Assembly (NCBI GenBank): GCA_031283155.1
Contig: JAITCI010000010.1
Span: 1 to 40,562 of the forward strand
DNA length: 40,562 nucleotides
Origin: Spirochaetota bacterium
Lineage (GTDB): Bacteria > Spirochaetota > JAGLSM01 > JAKPMW01
Direction: 5' to 3'
How positions within the stretch are numbered: position 1 is the first letter of the stretch; each line of letters opens with the position of its first letter. Both the position numbers and the translations under genes were made by a program. Positions 8,482-16,860 of the stretch are shown here, in pieces. The notes beneath the pieces are model-generated. The model was not told the DNA's origin and made no database searches. It saw only the letters and a list, made by a program, of their open reading frames with translations.

Positions 8482-9507
8482 TCAATGCGTAAAAAATTCC
8501 TGCTTTTCTATTCCCATGCCCCCGGTGTATGATTTTTTTGCGGCTTTCCCTGTCAGATCATCCCATGATGACGCAGGAACATAGTTTTCAAGAGCCGGAC
8601 GCAAAGCGATACAGTTTTTTTCTGAAAATATCTCTCCCTGCGCGATGGGTACGCGCGCGTATACCGCGCGTCTCGCGTATATTCTCTCCGCGCCGTCCTG
8701 CGGTCTGGTTCGGCCATGCGCGCGCAGTTGAAAGGTCTCCAGCATGATTGATTTTAACACCGCAAAGGTTTTTGGCTCCGAGGAGTGGGCATGATCCGCT
8801 CCGGGGAGCGCGCGGTTCAGGGTAAAGTGCTTTTCGATTACGACCGCTCCCCCAAGCATCGCCTCCGCCGCAAGCGCGACGCCTTCCGTGTGATCGGAAA
8901 CGCCCGTAATGCGGCAATATTTCCGGAGAAGCGAGAGACGTTCCGGCGAATAAGCGGAGGCGGGCGCGGGGTAGGACATCACGCAGTCCAGGAGTGCGGT
9001 TTTTTCTTTGCCTGTAATTGCAACCGCTTTCTCGATTTCATTTGTTGTTGAAGCGCCGGTAGAGAGAATAACGGGAATACCGCTTGCCGCAGCCTGCCGC
9101 AGGAGGGCGGTATGGGTGATGTCGCCGGAGGCGATCTTTATGGCTGCCGGTTTGAGCGCGGTATATGCTGCCAGGCTCTCCGCGTCAAATGGGGTGCATA
9201 AAAAATCCACATCAAGCCTGTCCGCCAGGCGCTTCAGTTCCGGAAGCCAGGAAAGTTTAAACTCCAGTTTCCGGAATGAACTCCGCCATGCAGACGACTC
9301 CAGTGCAAGAGCCTTTTCATAGTTCTCGGGCTGGATGAGCTGCGGCAGCGTAAAGAGCTGAAATTTAACGGCGTCCGCGCCTGATGACGCCGCAGAGCGC
9401 ATCATACGTTTTGCGCGGGAGAGCTTGCCATTGTGGTTGCTTCCGATTTCGGCGATAAGATACGGCGCTTTACCCGCCCAGGCGGTTTCAAATCCTGATT
9501 CCCTCAC
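8482..9507 (-). CDS. neuB: NeuB/SpsE-family nonulosonic acid (sialic-acid-type) synthase
   Basis: 341 residues. The family condenses phosphoenolpyruvate with an N-acyl hexosamine to make nine-carbon sugars (N-acetylneuraminate, legionaminate or pseudaminate) in the cytoplasm. Visible motifs are PYLIAEIGSNHNG, ADAVKFQ, FLCTPFD, ILSTGAS, GVSDHTEG and VIEKHFTLNR, i.e. the NeuB TIM-barrel metal and PEP-binding elements. The last 60 residues (VYARVPIAQGEIF...) look like the antifreeze-like SAF domain. The likely start is GTG at 9507 behind a GAAGGGGG stretch; an upstream extension is open but does not resemble the family. No other nonulosonate gene is in view, so the sugar is not defined. A role in glycan decoration, for example of flagellin, is only a suggestion. 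Confidence 0.85.
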   Translation of the reverse strand: MRESGFETAWAGKAPYLIAEIGSNHNGKLSRAKRMMRSAASSGADAVKFQLFTLPQLIQPENYEKALALESSAWRSSFRKLEFKLSWLPELKRLADRLDVDFLCTPFDAESLAAYTALKPAAIKIASGDITHTALLRQAAASGIPVILSTGASTTNEIEKAVAITGKEKTALLDCVMSYPAPASAYSPERLSLLRKYCRITGVSDHTEGVALAAEAMLGGAVVIEKHFTLNRALPGADHAHSSEPKTFAVLKSIMLETFQLRAHGRTRPQDGAERIYARRAVYARVPIAQGEIFSEKNCIALRPALENYVPASSWDDLTGKAAKKSYTGGMGIEKQEFFTH

Positions 9508-9598
9508 AATACAAATGCCCCCTTCACGTAGATATAATCGGCGCATTGGATGTATTATCGGGAACAATAATGAGTTTTTTTTCAATAAGGCTTGGTTT

Positions 9599-9628
9599 TT
9601 GCCCCGAAAATCATGGATATTGTATATA
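9599..9628 (+). promoter_or_regulatory. Probable promoter for coaD
   Basis: TTGCCC (9599-9604), an 18-base spacer and TATATA (9623-9628) lie 23 bases before the coaD ATG, in the divergent gap between the neuB-type gene and coaD. Confidence 0.45.
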
Positions 9629-9651
9629 CGCATATCCAAAGAGGGTGAGCT

Positions 9652-10140
9652 ATGGGCAGCCGTATTGCGGTGTATCCGGGAAGTTTTGATCCCATTACCT
9701 TTGGGCATCTCGATATCGCGCGGCGCGCAGCCGGGATATTTGAAAAAATTATCGTGGCTGTGGCGGAGCAGACCGGGAAAACCCCGCTGTTTTCACTTCC
9801 CGAGCGCACCCGCCTTGCGGCTCTCGCGTGTTCCGATCTCCGGAATATCGAGGTCACCTGTTTTTCCGGTCTGTTGGTGGATTTCGCGCGCAGTGTGTAT
9901 GCGCAGGTTATCATACGCGGACTGCGCGCAGTCAGTGACTTTGAATTTGAGTTTGCGCTCTCGCTTATGAACAGCCGTCTGGCACCCGAGATCGAGACCG
10001 TTTTTTTACCCACCAGCGAAGGACATTCCTTTGTGAGTTCATCCATGATAAAAGAGATATCGCGGCTTGGCGGAAACGCGCAGGGAATGGCACCCGAATG
10101 TGTTCTTGCCGCTCTGATGGAAAAATTTCATAATAAATAA
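9652..10140 (+). CDS. coaD: Phosphopantetheine adenylyltransferase
   Basis: 162 residues, the usual size. It transfers AMP from ATP to 4'-phosphopantetheine, the penultimate step of coenzyme A synthesis. The nucleotidyltransferase signature GSFDPITFGH lies at residues 10-19; RGLRAVSDFEFEF and HSFVSSSMIKEI match the family's substrate loops. The ATG is preceded by GAGGGTGAG. The gene is 12 bases from pta and upstream of the fatty acid cluster, which fits a CoA/acyl-carrier supply function. Nothing unusual is seen. Confidence 0.95.
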   Translation: MGSRIAVYPGSFDPITFGHLDIARRAAGIFEKIIVAVAEQTGKTPLFSLPERTRLAALACSDLRNIEVTCFSGLLVDFARSVYAQVIIRGLRAVSDFEFEFALSLMNSRLAPEIETVFLPTSEGHSFVSSSMIKEISRLGGNAQGMAPECVLAALMEKFHNK

Positions 10141-10152
10141 GGAGGATTCCCA

Positions 10153-11151
10153 ATGGCTTTTATGCAGAATTTGCGCGAAAAGGTACTCCGTTCCCCGGGT
10201 CGTCTTGTCCTTCCGGAGGGAAATGATCCCCGCGTTGTCCAGGCCGCCAGAACCCTGGTCGATGAAAAGCTGGTGACAGAACTCATTTTGCTTGGAACAA
10301 ATGCAGAGCTGGAAAAAGCAGGCGCCGAGGCGGGCGTAAGCCTGGAAGGGATACGTACAGAGGATCCCGGCAAATCCCCGCTCCTGGACGAATTTACCGC
10401 GCACTACTACGAACTCCGCAAGCATAAGGGCATAACCATGGAAAAGGCGCGCGTTATGCTGGACGACGTACTCACCTTCGGCGCGATGCTTGTCACAAAG
10501 GGCTATGTGGACGGCATGGTGGGCGGCGCGGCGCACGCGACCGCCGATGTATTGCGCGCCTCGATTACGGTTGTCAAACCGGCACCCGGGATATCAACGG
10601 TTTCCTCCTGTTTCGCGATGATAGTTCCGAATTGCCCCTACGGTGCCGACGGCGCTTTTATCTATTCGGATTGCGGCGCGGTTCCCAACCCCAATCCCGC
10701 GCAGCTTGCGGATATCGCCATCGCCGCCGCCGGATCCTGCCGCAAGCTCCTGGGGGTAGAGCCCATTATCGCCATGCTCGCTTTCTCCACCAAGGGAAGC
10801 GCGAGCGATCCGATTGTGGATAAGGTCATCGAGGCCACCCGCCTTGCCAAAGAGAAAGCGCCGGATCTCATCATCGACGGCGAATTGCAGGGCGATGCTG
10901 CGCTTGTTCCGGGCGTGGGTAAGTCCAAAGCGCCCGGGTCAAATGTGGCCGGACGCGCGAATACCCTCATCTTCCCGGATCTCAACGCGGGGAATATCGC
11001 CTACAAGCTCACGGAGCGTCTCACCGGAGGCGAGGCCTACGGCCCGCTGATTCAGGGACTGGCGCGGCCTGTCAATGATCTTTCGAGGGGCTGTAAGGCA
11101 AGCGATATAGTGAATGTGGCCATTATCACGCAGGTGCAGGGTATGGCATGA
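10153..11151 (+). CDS. pta: Phosphate acetyltransferase
   Basis: 332 residues, the short single-domain form. It interconverts acetyl-CoA and acetyl phosphate in the cytoplasm, for acetate production or activation. Family features include [15 protein letters not shown] at the N-terminus, [39 protein letters not shown] and the C-terminal [14 protein letters not shown]. The ATG follows AAGGAGGATTCCC, close behind coaD, so the two are probably cotranscribed. Acetate kinase is not in the window. The pairing of a CoA gene with pta suits a fermentative or acetogenic host, although the sequence alone cannot show which. Confidence 0.95.
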   Translation: MAFMQNLREKVLRSPGRLVLPEGNDPRVVQAARTLVDEKLVTELILLGTNAELEKAGAEAGVSLEGIRTEDPGKSPLLDEFTAHYYELRKHKGITMEKARVMLDDVLTFGAMLVTKGYVDGMVGGAAHATADVLRASITVVKPAPGISTVSSCFAMIVPNCPYGADGAFIYSDCGAVPNPNPAQLADIAIAAAGSCRKLLGVEPIIAMLAFSTKGSASDPIVDKVIEATRLAKEKAPDLIIDGELQGDAALVPGVGKSKAPGSNVAGRANTLIFPDLNAGNIAYKLTERLTGGEAYGPLIQGLARPVNDLSRGCKASDIVNVAIITQVQGMA

Positions 11152-11156
11152 CAGGC

Positions 11157-11186
11157 TTGTACTCTGTGCCGGAACATAAGTATATT
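11157..11186 (+). promoter_or_regulatory. Probable promoter of the rpmF-plsX-fab cluster
   Basis: TTGTAC (11157-11162), 18-base spacer, TATATT (11181-11186), placed in the gap between pta and rpmF. The predicted leader of about 25 bases includes the rpmF ribosome site AGGAGAGAG. Confidence 0.5.
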
Positions 11187-11218
11187 TCAAATCATGCGAT
11201 TGCATACAGGAGAGAGTT

Positions 11219-11404
11219 ATGGCGCTGCCAAAATATAAAAAATCCCGCGCGAAAAGCCGTGCGCGGCGTTCCATCAACATGAAGGTTACGCTTCCCGGGC
11301 TTTCGCTTTGTCCAAAATGCGGGGAACGCAAAATGCCGCATCGTGTATGTCCCAAATGCGGGTATTACAAAAACAGGGAAGTGATCCTTCAGGCGGATAA
11401 ATAA
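11219..11404 (+). CDS. rpmF: 50S ribosomal protein L32
   Basis: 61 residues, basic, beginning ALPKYKKSRAKSRARRS, the usual L32 N-terminus. It carries the zinc-binding form with two Cys pairs (CPKCGERKMPH and CPKCGYY). It is a structural protein of the large ribosomal subunit. The order rpmF-plsX-fabH is conserved in many bacteria and links ribosome production to lipid synthesis. The ribosome site AGGAGAGAG precedes the ATG. Confidence 0.95.
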   Translation: MALPKYKKSRAKSRARRSINMKVTLPGLSLCPKCGERKMPHRVCPKCGYYKNREVILQADK

Positions 11405-11421
11405 CTGCCTGAGGTGCCGGT

Positions 11422-12492
11422 ATGCGCAAGCCAAAATCACCTCGGATCATCCAGCGGGTTTTTGCCATTGATCTTGCGAGCGGCGAGGCCGGCGTTACAG
11501 TTTTAATGCGCGGGTGCGTCAAGGCGCTCAGGCGTTTTCAGTATCTCCGCCTTATCCTGGTGGGAGACGAAGCCGGGATAAGCGCGATACTTGCGCGAAC
11601 CGCGTCCAGGCTTCGCTCCCGCGTTCGTATTATACATACCGGCGAGATCATTGCGATGACCGACAGTGCCGCAGAGGCCAGCCGTAAGAAGAATCGCGCA
11701 TCTGTGGTATTGGCGGCGGAAGCCGTCGCGCGCGGGGAGGCCTTTGGGTTTTTTTCCGCCGGGAACACAGGTGCCGCGATATCGGCCGCTACATTACAGA
11801 TTGGCCTCCTGCCCGGGGTGACGCGGGCGGTTCTTGCGACGGTTTTGCCGAGCGCAAGCGGTCCCATGCTGCTTGTGGATTCCGGTGCCGGCATTGACTT
11901 AAGCCCCGTTCGCTATCTTGCCATGGCGCGTCTTGCCGAATCCTACATGAAATTTGTTTTTGGCCTGGGGCGCTGCCGGACCTGTCTCCTGAATATCGGC
12001 GAAGAACCCAACAAGGGAACAAGGGTATTAAAGCGCGCCTATACCCTGCTGGAAAAGCATCTGCCTTCTTTTGGCGGGAATATTGAACCCAGCGACATTT
12101 TTTCCGGCGAGGCGGACGTCATTCTATGCGATGGCTTTGTCGGCAATATCTTTATCAAATTGTGCGAAGGAGTAGGAAAACATATACAGCGGCTCGTTAA
12201 GGGGCCGCGCCGCCGGTTCTTTTCAGGTTCCAGGATCAGGGAACATTCCGCGCCCGCGGAGAATGCGGCTCACCGTATGATCCTCAGGAATCTTAAAAAA
12301 TTTACCGATTCCGAGCGCTATGGCGGCTCACCGCTTCTGGGGGTTAAGGGAATTGTGCTGATAGGTCATGGGCAGGCGCGCGAAAACGCGATTTATAACG
12401 CGATAGCCGGTGCCCTCCTCCTGCATGACGCGAAGCTCATTGAAGAAATGAAAAATTATTTTACCGATACCCCGCAGCATGAAAAAGCGTAG
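11422..12492 (+). CDS. plsX: Phosphate acyltransferase PlsX
   Basis: 356 residues. PlsX converts acyl-ACP and phosphate to acyl phosphate, the acyl donor for PlsY in phosphatidic acid synthesis; it is peripheral to the inner membrane. The family motifs SAGNTGA, LLNIGEEPNKGT and GNIEPSDIFSGEADVILCDGFVGNI are present. The N-terminal DAMGGD-type motif of typical PlsX is replaced by IDLASGEAG (about residues 16-24), an unusual change in a conserved loop. It is followed closely by fabH, as expected, and gpsA in the same window supplies the glycerol-3-phosphate acceptor. Confidence 0.92.
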   Translation: MRKPKSPRIIQRVFAIDLASGEAGVTVLMRGCVKALRRFQYLRLILVGDEAGISAILARTASRLRSRVRIIHTGEIIAMTDSAAEASRKKNRASVVLAAEAVARGEAFGFFSAGNTGAAISAATLQIGLLPGVTRAVLATVLPSASGPMLLVDSGAGIDLSPVRYLAMARLAESYMKFVFGLGRCRTCLLNIGEEPNKGTRVLKRAYTLLEKHLPSFGGNIEPSDIFSGEADVILCDGFVGNIFIKLCEGVGKHIQRLVKGPRRRFFSGSRIREHSAPAENAAHRMILRNLKKFTDSERYGGSPLLGVKGIVLIGHGQARENAIYNAIAGALLLHDAKLIEEMKNYFTDTPQHEKA

Positions 12493-12536
12493 TTTTAATG
12501 GTTGGTATACAGCACTTTGGGTGCATAGGAGCGGTA

Positions 12537-13523
12537 ATGGGCAAGCAGGCGCGGATCAGCGGTACCGGTTTTGCGGTGCCGCCCAGGATTCTGACCAACG
12601 CTGAGATCTCGCAGCGCGTGGATACCACGGATGAGTGGATCCGCACCCGAACCGGCATCGAGGAGCGGCGTATCGCTTCCGAAGATATGCACAATTCCGA
12701 CCTGGCCGCCGAGGCGTCCCGCAAGGCTCTTTGTGCTGCCGGAATAGCGGCGGAAGAAATAGACATGATCGTGGTTGCAACCACAACCTCGGATATGCCT
12801 TTCCCTTCCATGGCGTGCATCCTGCAGCAGGCTCTGGGTGCCAGGCGCGCGGCAGTCTTTGACGTGGTTGCCGCGTGTTCCGGTTTTGTGTATGCGCTTT
12901 CGGTTGCGCGCCAGTATGTGGCCAGTGGGGAGTGCCGCCATGTTTTGGTGACGGCCTCCGAGGTACTCTCGCGCGTGACCGACTGGAGCGACAGATCCAC
13001 CTGCATCCTTTTCGGCGACGGCGCGGGCGCGGTTGTGCTTTCCGCAAGCGACGAGGGGGCAAGCGATATCCTGGCCTTTCACCTCGGTGGCGACGGGCGT
13101 CTGGGCGATCTTTTGAAGATTCCGGCGGGAGGCTCGAGCAAACCTGCCTCGCATGAAACCGTGAACGCGCGCGAACACACGATCCGCATGAACGGTGCCG
13201 AGGTATTCAAGGCCGCAGTCCAAAAAATGAATTTTTGTATGCGCATGGTTTTGCGGCGCGCCGGACTCGAGGCAAGCGATCTGGATCTGGTTATCCCGCA
13301 TCAGGCAAATCTGCGCATCATCGACTCATTGCGCAAATACCTTGATCTCCCCAGGGAAAAGGTTTACGTTAATCTGCAAAAGTACGGAAACACCTCCGCA
13401 GCCTCTATCGCGATAGCGCTTGCCGAGTGTGTGGCGTCCAAAAGGCTCGCGCGGGGCAATCTGCTCGGGATGTGCGCATTCGGAGGCGGCTTGACTTGGG
13501 GTGCCTGCGTTCTTAGATATTAG
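12537..13523 (+). CDS. fabH: 3-oxoacyl-[ACP] synthase III
   Basis: 328 residues. FabH starts type II fatty acid synthesis by condensing an acyl-CoA primer with malonyl-ACP. The catalytic triad is visible as Cys114 (VAACSGF), His255 (PHQANLRI) and Asn285 (YGNTSAAS). The start at 12537 has an AGGAG site five bases away; an in-frame ATG at 12498 lacks one. A gap of 44 bases separates it from plsX, and the downstream fabD begins 17 bases after its stop. Confidence 0.95.
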   Translation: MGKQARISGTGFAVPPRILTNAEISQRVDTTDEWIRTRTGIEERRIASEDMHNSDLAAEASRKALCAAGIAAEEIDMIVVATTTSDMPFPSMACILQQALGARRAAVFDVVAACSGFVYALSVARQYVASGECRHVLVTASEVLSRVTDWSDRSTCILFGDGAGAVVLSASDEGASDILAFHLGGDGRLGDLLKIPAGGSSKPASHETVNAREHTIRMNGAEVFKAAVQKMNFCMRMVLRRAGLEASDLDLVIPHQANLRIIDSLRKYLDLPREKVYVNLQKYGNTSAASIAIALAECVASKRLARGNLLGMCAFGGGLTWGACVLRY

Positions 13524-13540
13524 TGAATGAAGGGAAGTAT

Positions 13541-14482
13541 ATGGTCGCTTTTGTATTCCCCGGACAGGGCGCGCAGTCTGTCGGGATGGCGCAGGATATA
13601 TACGACGCCTTTCCGGAGGCGCGCGAGGCCTTTCAAACGGCCAGCCGTGTTCTGGGCTATTCTGTCCAGGAACTCTGCTTTGAGGGTCCCGAGGAAAAGC
13701 TCCGGGACACGCGCTTTGCGCAGCCGGCGCTCGTCACCGTCAGTACAGCCATTCTGCGCGTTCTTGAGGCGAGTGCGATCCTGCCGGATGCCTGCGCCGG
13801 GCATTCCCTCGGCGAGTACGCGGCCTTAGTCGCGGCGGGAAAGCTCTCTTTTGAGGAAGCGCTCCTGCTTGTCGCGAAGCGCGGCGAACTCATGGCGGAG
13901 GCGGATCCCCAGCATATCGGCGCTATGACGGCGATTATGGGGCTTTCGGGCGAGGATATCGACGCCATCATCCGGGACGCGGCACAGGGGCGGGTACTCG
14001 CTGCGGCAAATTATAATTGTCCGGGGCAGATAGTCCTCTCCGGCGACAAGAACGCCATCGCGGACGCGGAAGCCCTCGCGAACACCCGGGGCGCGACCAA
14101 TGTCGTCCGGCTTGAGGTCAGCGGCCCCTTTCATTCCCCGCTGATGCGGTCGGCCGCCGATGCTTTTCTGCAATACTTGCAGTCGGCGCGCTTTGTGGAG
14201 GGCCATGCCAAAGTGGTTTCCAATGTCACCGCCTCCTGGTATACTCAGGACGAGATGGCTCTGCTTTTGCAAAAGCAGATCTATTCTTCCGTTCGGTGGG
14301 AGGATTCCATCCGTTTTCTGGCTGCCTCGGGTGCTTCGAGGTTTATTGAGGTTGGCCCGGGCAAGGTTATACGCGGTCTTATGCGGCGCATCGATAAAAC
14401 GCTTCCCTGTCAGGGCAGCGGGGATCGCGGGAGTCTCGAAAAATTGCTTTCCGAAAAAACAGGGGAGAACCCATGCTCCTGA
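13541..14482 (+). CDS. fabD: Malonyl-CoA:ACP transacylase
   Basis: 313 residues. It loads malonate from CoA onto acyl carrier protein. The N-terminal VFPGQGAQ, the nucleophile elbow GHSLGEYAA (Ser89) and the catalytic His198 in SGPFHSPLM are present. ATG at 13541 is chosen, with an AAGGGAAG site, over a GTG at 13523 that overlaps the fabH stop. Its end overlaps fabG by ten bases, implying coupled translation. Confidence 0.95.
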   Translation: MVAFVFPGQGAQSVGMAQDIYDAFPEAREAFQTASRVLGYSVQELCFEGPEEKLRDTRFAQPALVTVSTAILRVLEASAILPDACAGHSLGEYAALVAAGKLSFEEALLLVAKRGELMAEADPQHIGAMTAIMGLSGEDIDAIIRDAAQGRVLAAANYNCPGQIVLSGDKNAIADAEALANTRGATNVVRLEVSGPFHSPLMRSAADAFLQYLQSARFVEGHAKVVSNVTASWYTQDEMALLLQKQIYSSVRWEDSIRFLAASGASRFIEVGPGKVIRGLMRRIDKTLPCQGSGDRGSLEKLLSEKTGENPCS

Positions 14483-15219
14483 AGGATCAGACTGCGATCA
14501 TCACCGGCGGCGCGCGCGGGATAGGCCGCTCGATTGCGGATAAATTCGCCGCAAACGGCGCGCATATCGCCCTCATCGACGTCAACCAGGAAGCCCTCGA
14601 TCAGGCCAGTCGGGAGATTGCGGCGGCGTACGGCGTCCGCACTATGGCGGCAAAGGCCGACGTTTCCAACAGCGGCGACGTCGAGGCGGCGGTAAAAAAG
14701 GTACTTGACACCCTTGGCCAAATCGATATACTGGTGAATAACGCAGGGATAACGCGCGACAACCTGATGCTGCGGATGCGCGACGACGAGTGGGATCTCG
14801 TTATCAACATCAATCTGAAGGGTGTGTTTTTGTGTACGCGCACCGTTGTCCGGTATATGGCAAAGGCAAGGAAGGGCGCGATCATTAACCTCGCCTCTGT
14901 GGTTGGGCAAATGGGGAACGCCGGGCAGGCAAATTATACCGCCTCCAAGGGCGGGGTTATCGCGCTCACAAAAACAACCGCGCGGGAGTTTGCGAAACGA
15001 AATATCCGCGTCAACGCTATCGCTCCGGGTTTCATCAATACCGAAATGACCAGGGTTCTTTCGGAGCAGGCGCGGACAGAGATGCTGCACCAGGTACCGC
15101 TTGATCGCATGGGCGAACCCGAGGATATAGCGAACGCCTGTCTTTTTTTGGCATCAGAGATGTCTGCTTACATAACCGGCCAGGTATTGGCGGTTAACGG
15201 CGGCATGCTCATGCAATAG
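14473..15219 (+). CDS. fabG: 3-oxoacyl-[ACP] reductase
   Basis: 248 residues, a short-chain dehydrogenase that performs the NADPH-dependent ketoreduction in fatty acid elongation. The nucleotide-binding motif TGGARGIG (11-18), NNAG (89-92) and the catalytic Ser142, Tyr155 and Lys159 (NYTASKGG) are visible. The C-terminus ITGQVLAVNGGM is typical. Position between fabD and acpP confirms the role. Confidence 0.95.
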   Translation: MLLKDQTAIITGGARGIGRSIADKFAANGAHIALIDVNQEALDQASREIAAAYGVRTMAAKADVSNSGDVEAAVKKVLDTLGQIDILVNNAGITRDNLMLRMRDDEWDLVININLKGVFLCTRTVVRYMAKARKGAIINLASVVGQMGNAGQANYTASKGGVIALTKTTAREFAKRNIRVNAIAPGFINTEMTRVLSEQARTEMLHQVPLDRMGEPEDIANACLFLASEMSAYITGQVLAVNGGMLMQ

Positions 15220-15265
15220 ATAAATCAGTACGCTGCAACAACTCTATTCTTAGTGGAGGTCAAGG

Positions 15266-15505
15266 ATGTCAGAGGTTTTTGATAAGGTAAAAGAGATTAT
15301 TATCGATCATCTTGGCGTTGATGAATCTGCGGTCAAAATGGAAGCCTCGCTGGTGGATGATCTCAAGGCGGATTCTCTGGACACAGTCGAGATGATCATG
15401 TCGCTTGAGGAAGAATTTTCCATCGATATCGAGGATTCCGAAGCGGAAACCCTGAAAACCGTGGGCGATGCCGTTCGCTTTATTGAAGAACGCAGCAGAA
15501 AATAG
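15266..15505 (+). CDS. acpP: Acyl carrier protein
   Basis: 79 residues, strongly acidic. The phosphopantetheine attachment site is Ser37 in [13 protein letters not shown]. It carries growing acyl chains through the Fab enzymes and supplies PlsX. The ribosome site TGGAGGT precedes the ATG. A terminator hairpin follows directly, which would allow much more acpP than fabF message. Confidence 0.97.
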   Translation: MSEVFDKVKEIIIDHLGVDESAVKMEASLVDDLKADSLDTVEMIMSLEEEFSIDIEDSEAETLKTVGDAVRFIEERSRK

Positions 15506-15548
15506 GTTTATTCCGTTGCTGCGTCGATTGGCTTTATGGAATGTTTTG

Positions 15549-15577
15549 AAAGGCTATTGCTCGCAATAGCCTTTTTT
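15549..15577 (+). terminator. Terminator or attenuator between acpP and fabF
   Basis: A perfect 11-pair stem (15549-15559 with 15564-15574) with loop CTCG continues into a T tract. Its position inside the fab cluster suggests partial termination after acpP. Confidence 0.9.
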
Positions 15578-15603
15578 CAAATCTGCAGGGGAGGTGGGAT
15601 CCT

Positions 15604-16860
15604 ATGCCCGCTGAAAAAATTGTCATAACGGGTTTTGGGGCAGTCACGCCTCTCGGAAATGATTTTCCATCCACATGGGCTGCGCTCTGCGCGGGCAAAT
15701 CGGGAGCGGCGCGCATCACCAGATTTGACGTCTCCTCTTTCCCCATCAATTTTGGCGCCGAGGTCAAAAATTTTGATCCCACGCAGTATATGGATCGCAA
15801 AATCGTCCGCCGGTTTGACGGCTATATGCACTTTGCCTACGCCGCCGTGGCGGAGGCTCTGCGGACGGCCGATCTCGACCGCGAAAAAATCGCGAAACTC
15901 GGCGCAGACCGTTTCGGCATGATAATCGGCTCCGGGATCGGCGGGATGCAGTCGTTTTTTGAGGAGTCAGAGGCATTTCTGAAGGGCGGATATAAAAAGG
16001 TCAGTCCCTTTTTTATCCCCGCAATGATACCCAATATGGCCAGCGGAATGCTCGCCCTGGAGCATGGTTTTCAGGGCTTGAATTTTTCGGTTTCGAGCGC
16101 ATGCGCCACCGGCAACCATGCCCTCTATTCCGCTTTGCGGTTTTTGCGCGCCGGCGACGCCGATCTCATCGTCTGCGGCGGCGCTGAAGGCGGTGTGAAC
16201 CCTATGGCTCTCGCGGGCTTTACCTCCGAAAAAGCGCTCTCCTCGCGGGTAGACGCCCCCGAGCGCGCGTCGCGTCCTTTCGACAAGGATCGCGATGGCT
16301 TTGTGCTGGGCGAAGGCGCGGGGATATTGGTACTCGAAACCGAGAGCTTCGCGAAAAAGCGCGGCGCGAAAATTCTGGCGGAACTCCTGGGTGCGGGGGC
16401 AAGCTGCGACGCCTACCACATGACCGCGCCCCGGCCCGATGGTTTGGGCGCGGCGGCCGCCATCCGCGCCGCACTCAAGGACGCCAATATCGAGCCTTCC
16501 CGGATCGATTATATCAACGCGCATGGAACATCCACCCCGCTCGGTGATCGCGGCGAGGTGACCGCCGTCAAAAACGTCCTCCGGGATCACGCATACAAGG
16601 TTGCGATGAATTCCACAAAATCCATGACGGGGCATCTTTTGGGAGCGGCGGGAGGCCTTGAGGCAATCGTGTGTGTACAGTCGATCCTCGATTCCCGGGT
16701 ACACCCCACCATCAATCTCGATAATCAGGATGCGGAACTGGATCTGGATTTTGTGCCGAATACCAGCCGCGCGCGCGAGATTACCATAGCCCTCTCCAAT
16801 TCCTTTGGTTTCGGCGGGCATAACGCAAGCGTCGTGATCCGCAAATATACAGGCACATGA
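15604..16860 (+). CDS. fabF: 3-oxoacyl-[ACP] synthase II
   Basis: 418 residues. It elongates acyl-ACP by condensation with malonyl-ACP. Active-site residues are visible as Cys167 (SSACATGNH), His307 (NAHGTSTPLGD) and His344 (KSMTGHLLGAAGG). A strong GGGGAGGTGG site precedes the ATG. Its stop overlaps the rnc start in an ATGA arrangement, so the two are translationally coupled. It may need readthrough of the upstream terminator or a promoter of its own, which I do not see clearly. Confidence 0.96.
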   Translation: MPAEKIVITGFGAVTPLGNDFPSTWAALCAGKSGAARITRFDVSSFPINFGAEVKNFDPTQYMDRKIVRRFDGYMHFAYAAVAEALRTADLDREKIAKLGADRFGMIIGSGIGGMQSFFEESEAFLKGGYKKVSPFFIPAMIPNMASGMLALEHGFQGLNFSVSSACATGNHALYSALRFLRAGDADLIVCGGAEGGVNPMALAGFTSEKALSSRVDAPERASRPFDKDRDGFVLGEGAGILVLETESFAKKRGAKILAELLGAGASCDAYHMTAPRPDGLGAAAAIRAALKDANIEPSRIDYINAHGTSTPLGDRGEVTAVKNVLRDHAYKVAMNSTKSMTGHLLGAAGGLEAIVCVQSILDSRVHPTINLDNQDAELDLDFVPNTSRAREITIALSNSFGFGGHNASVVIRKYTGT

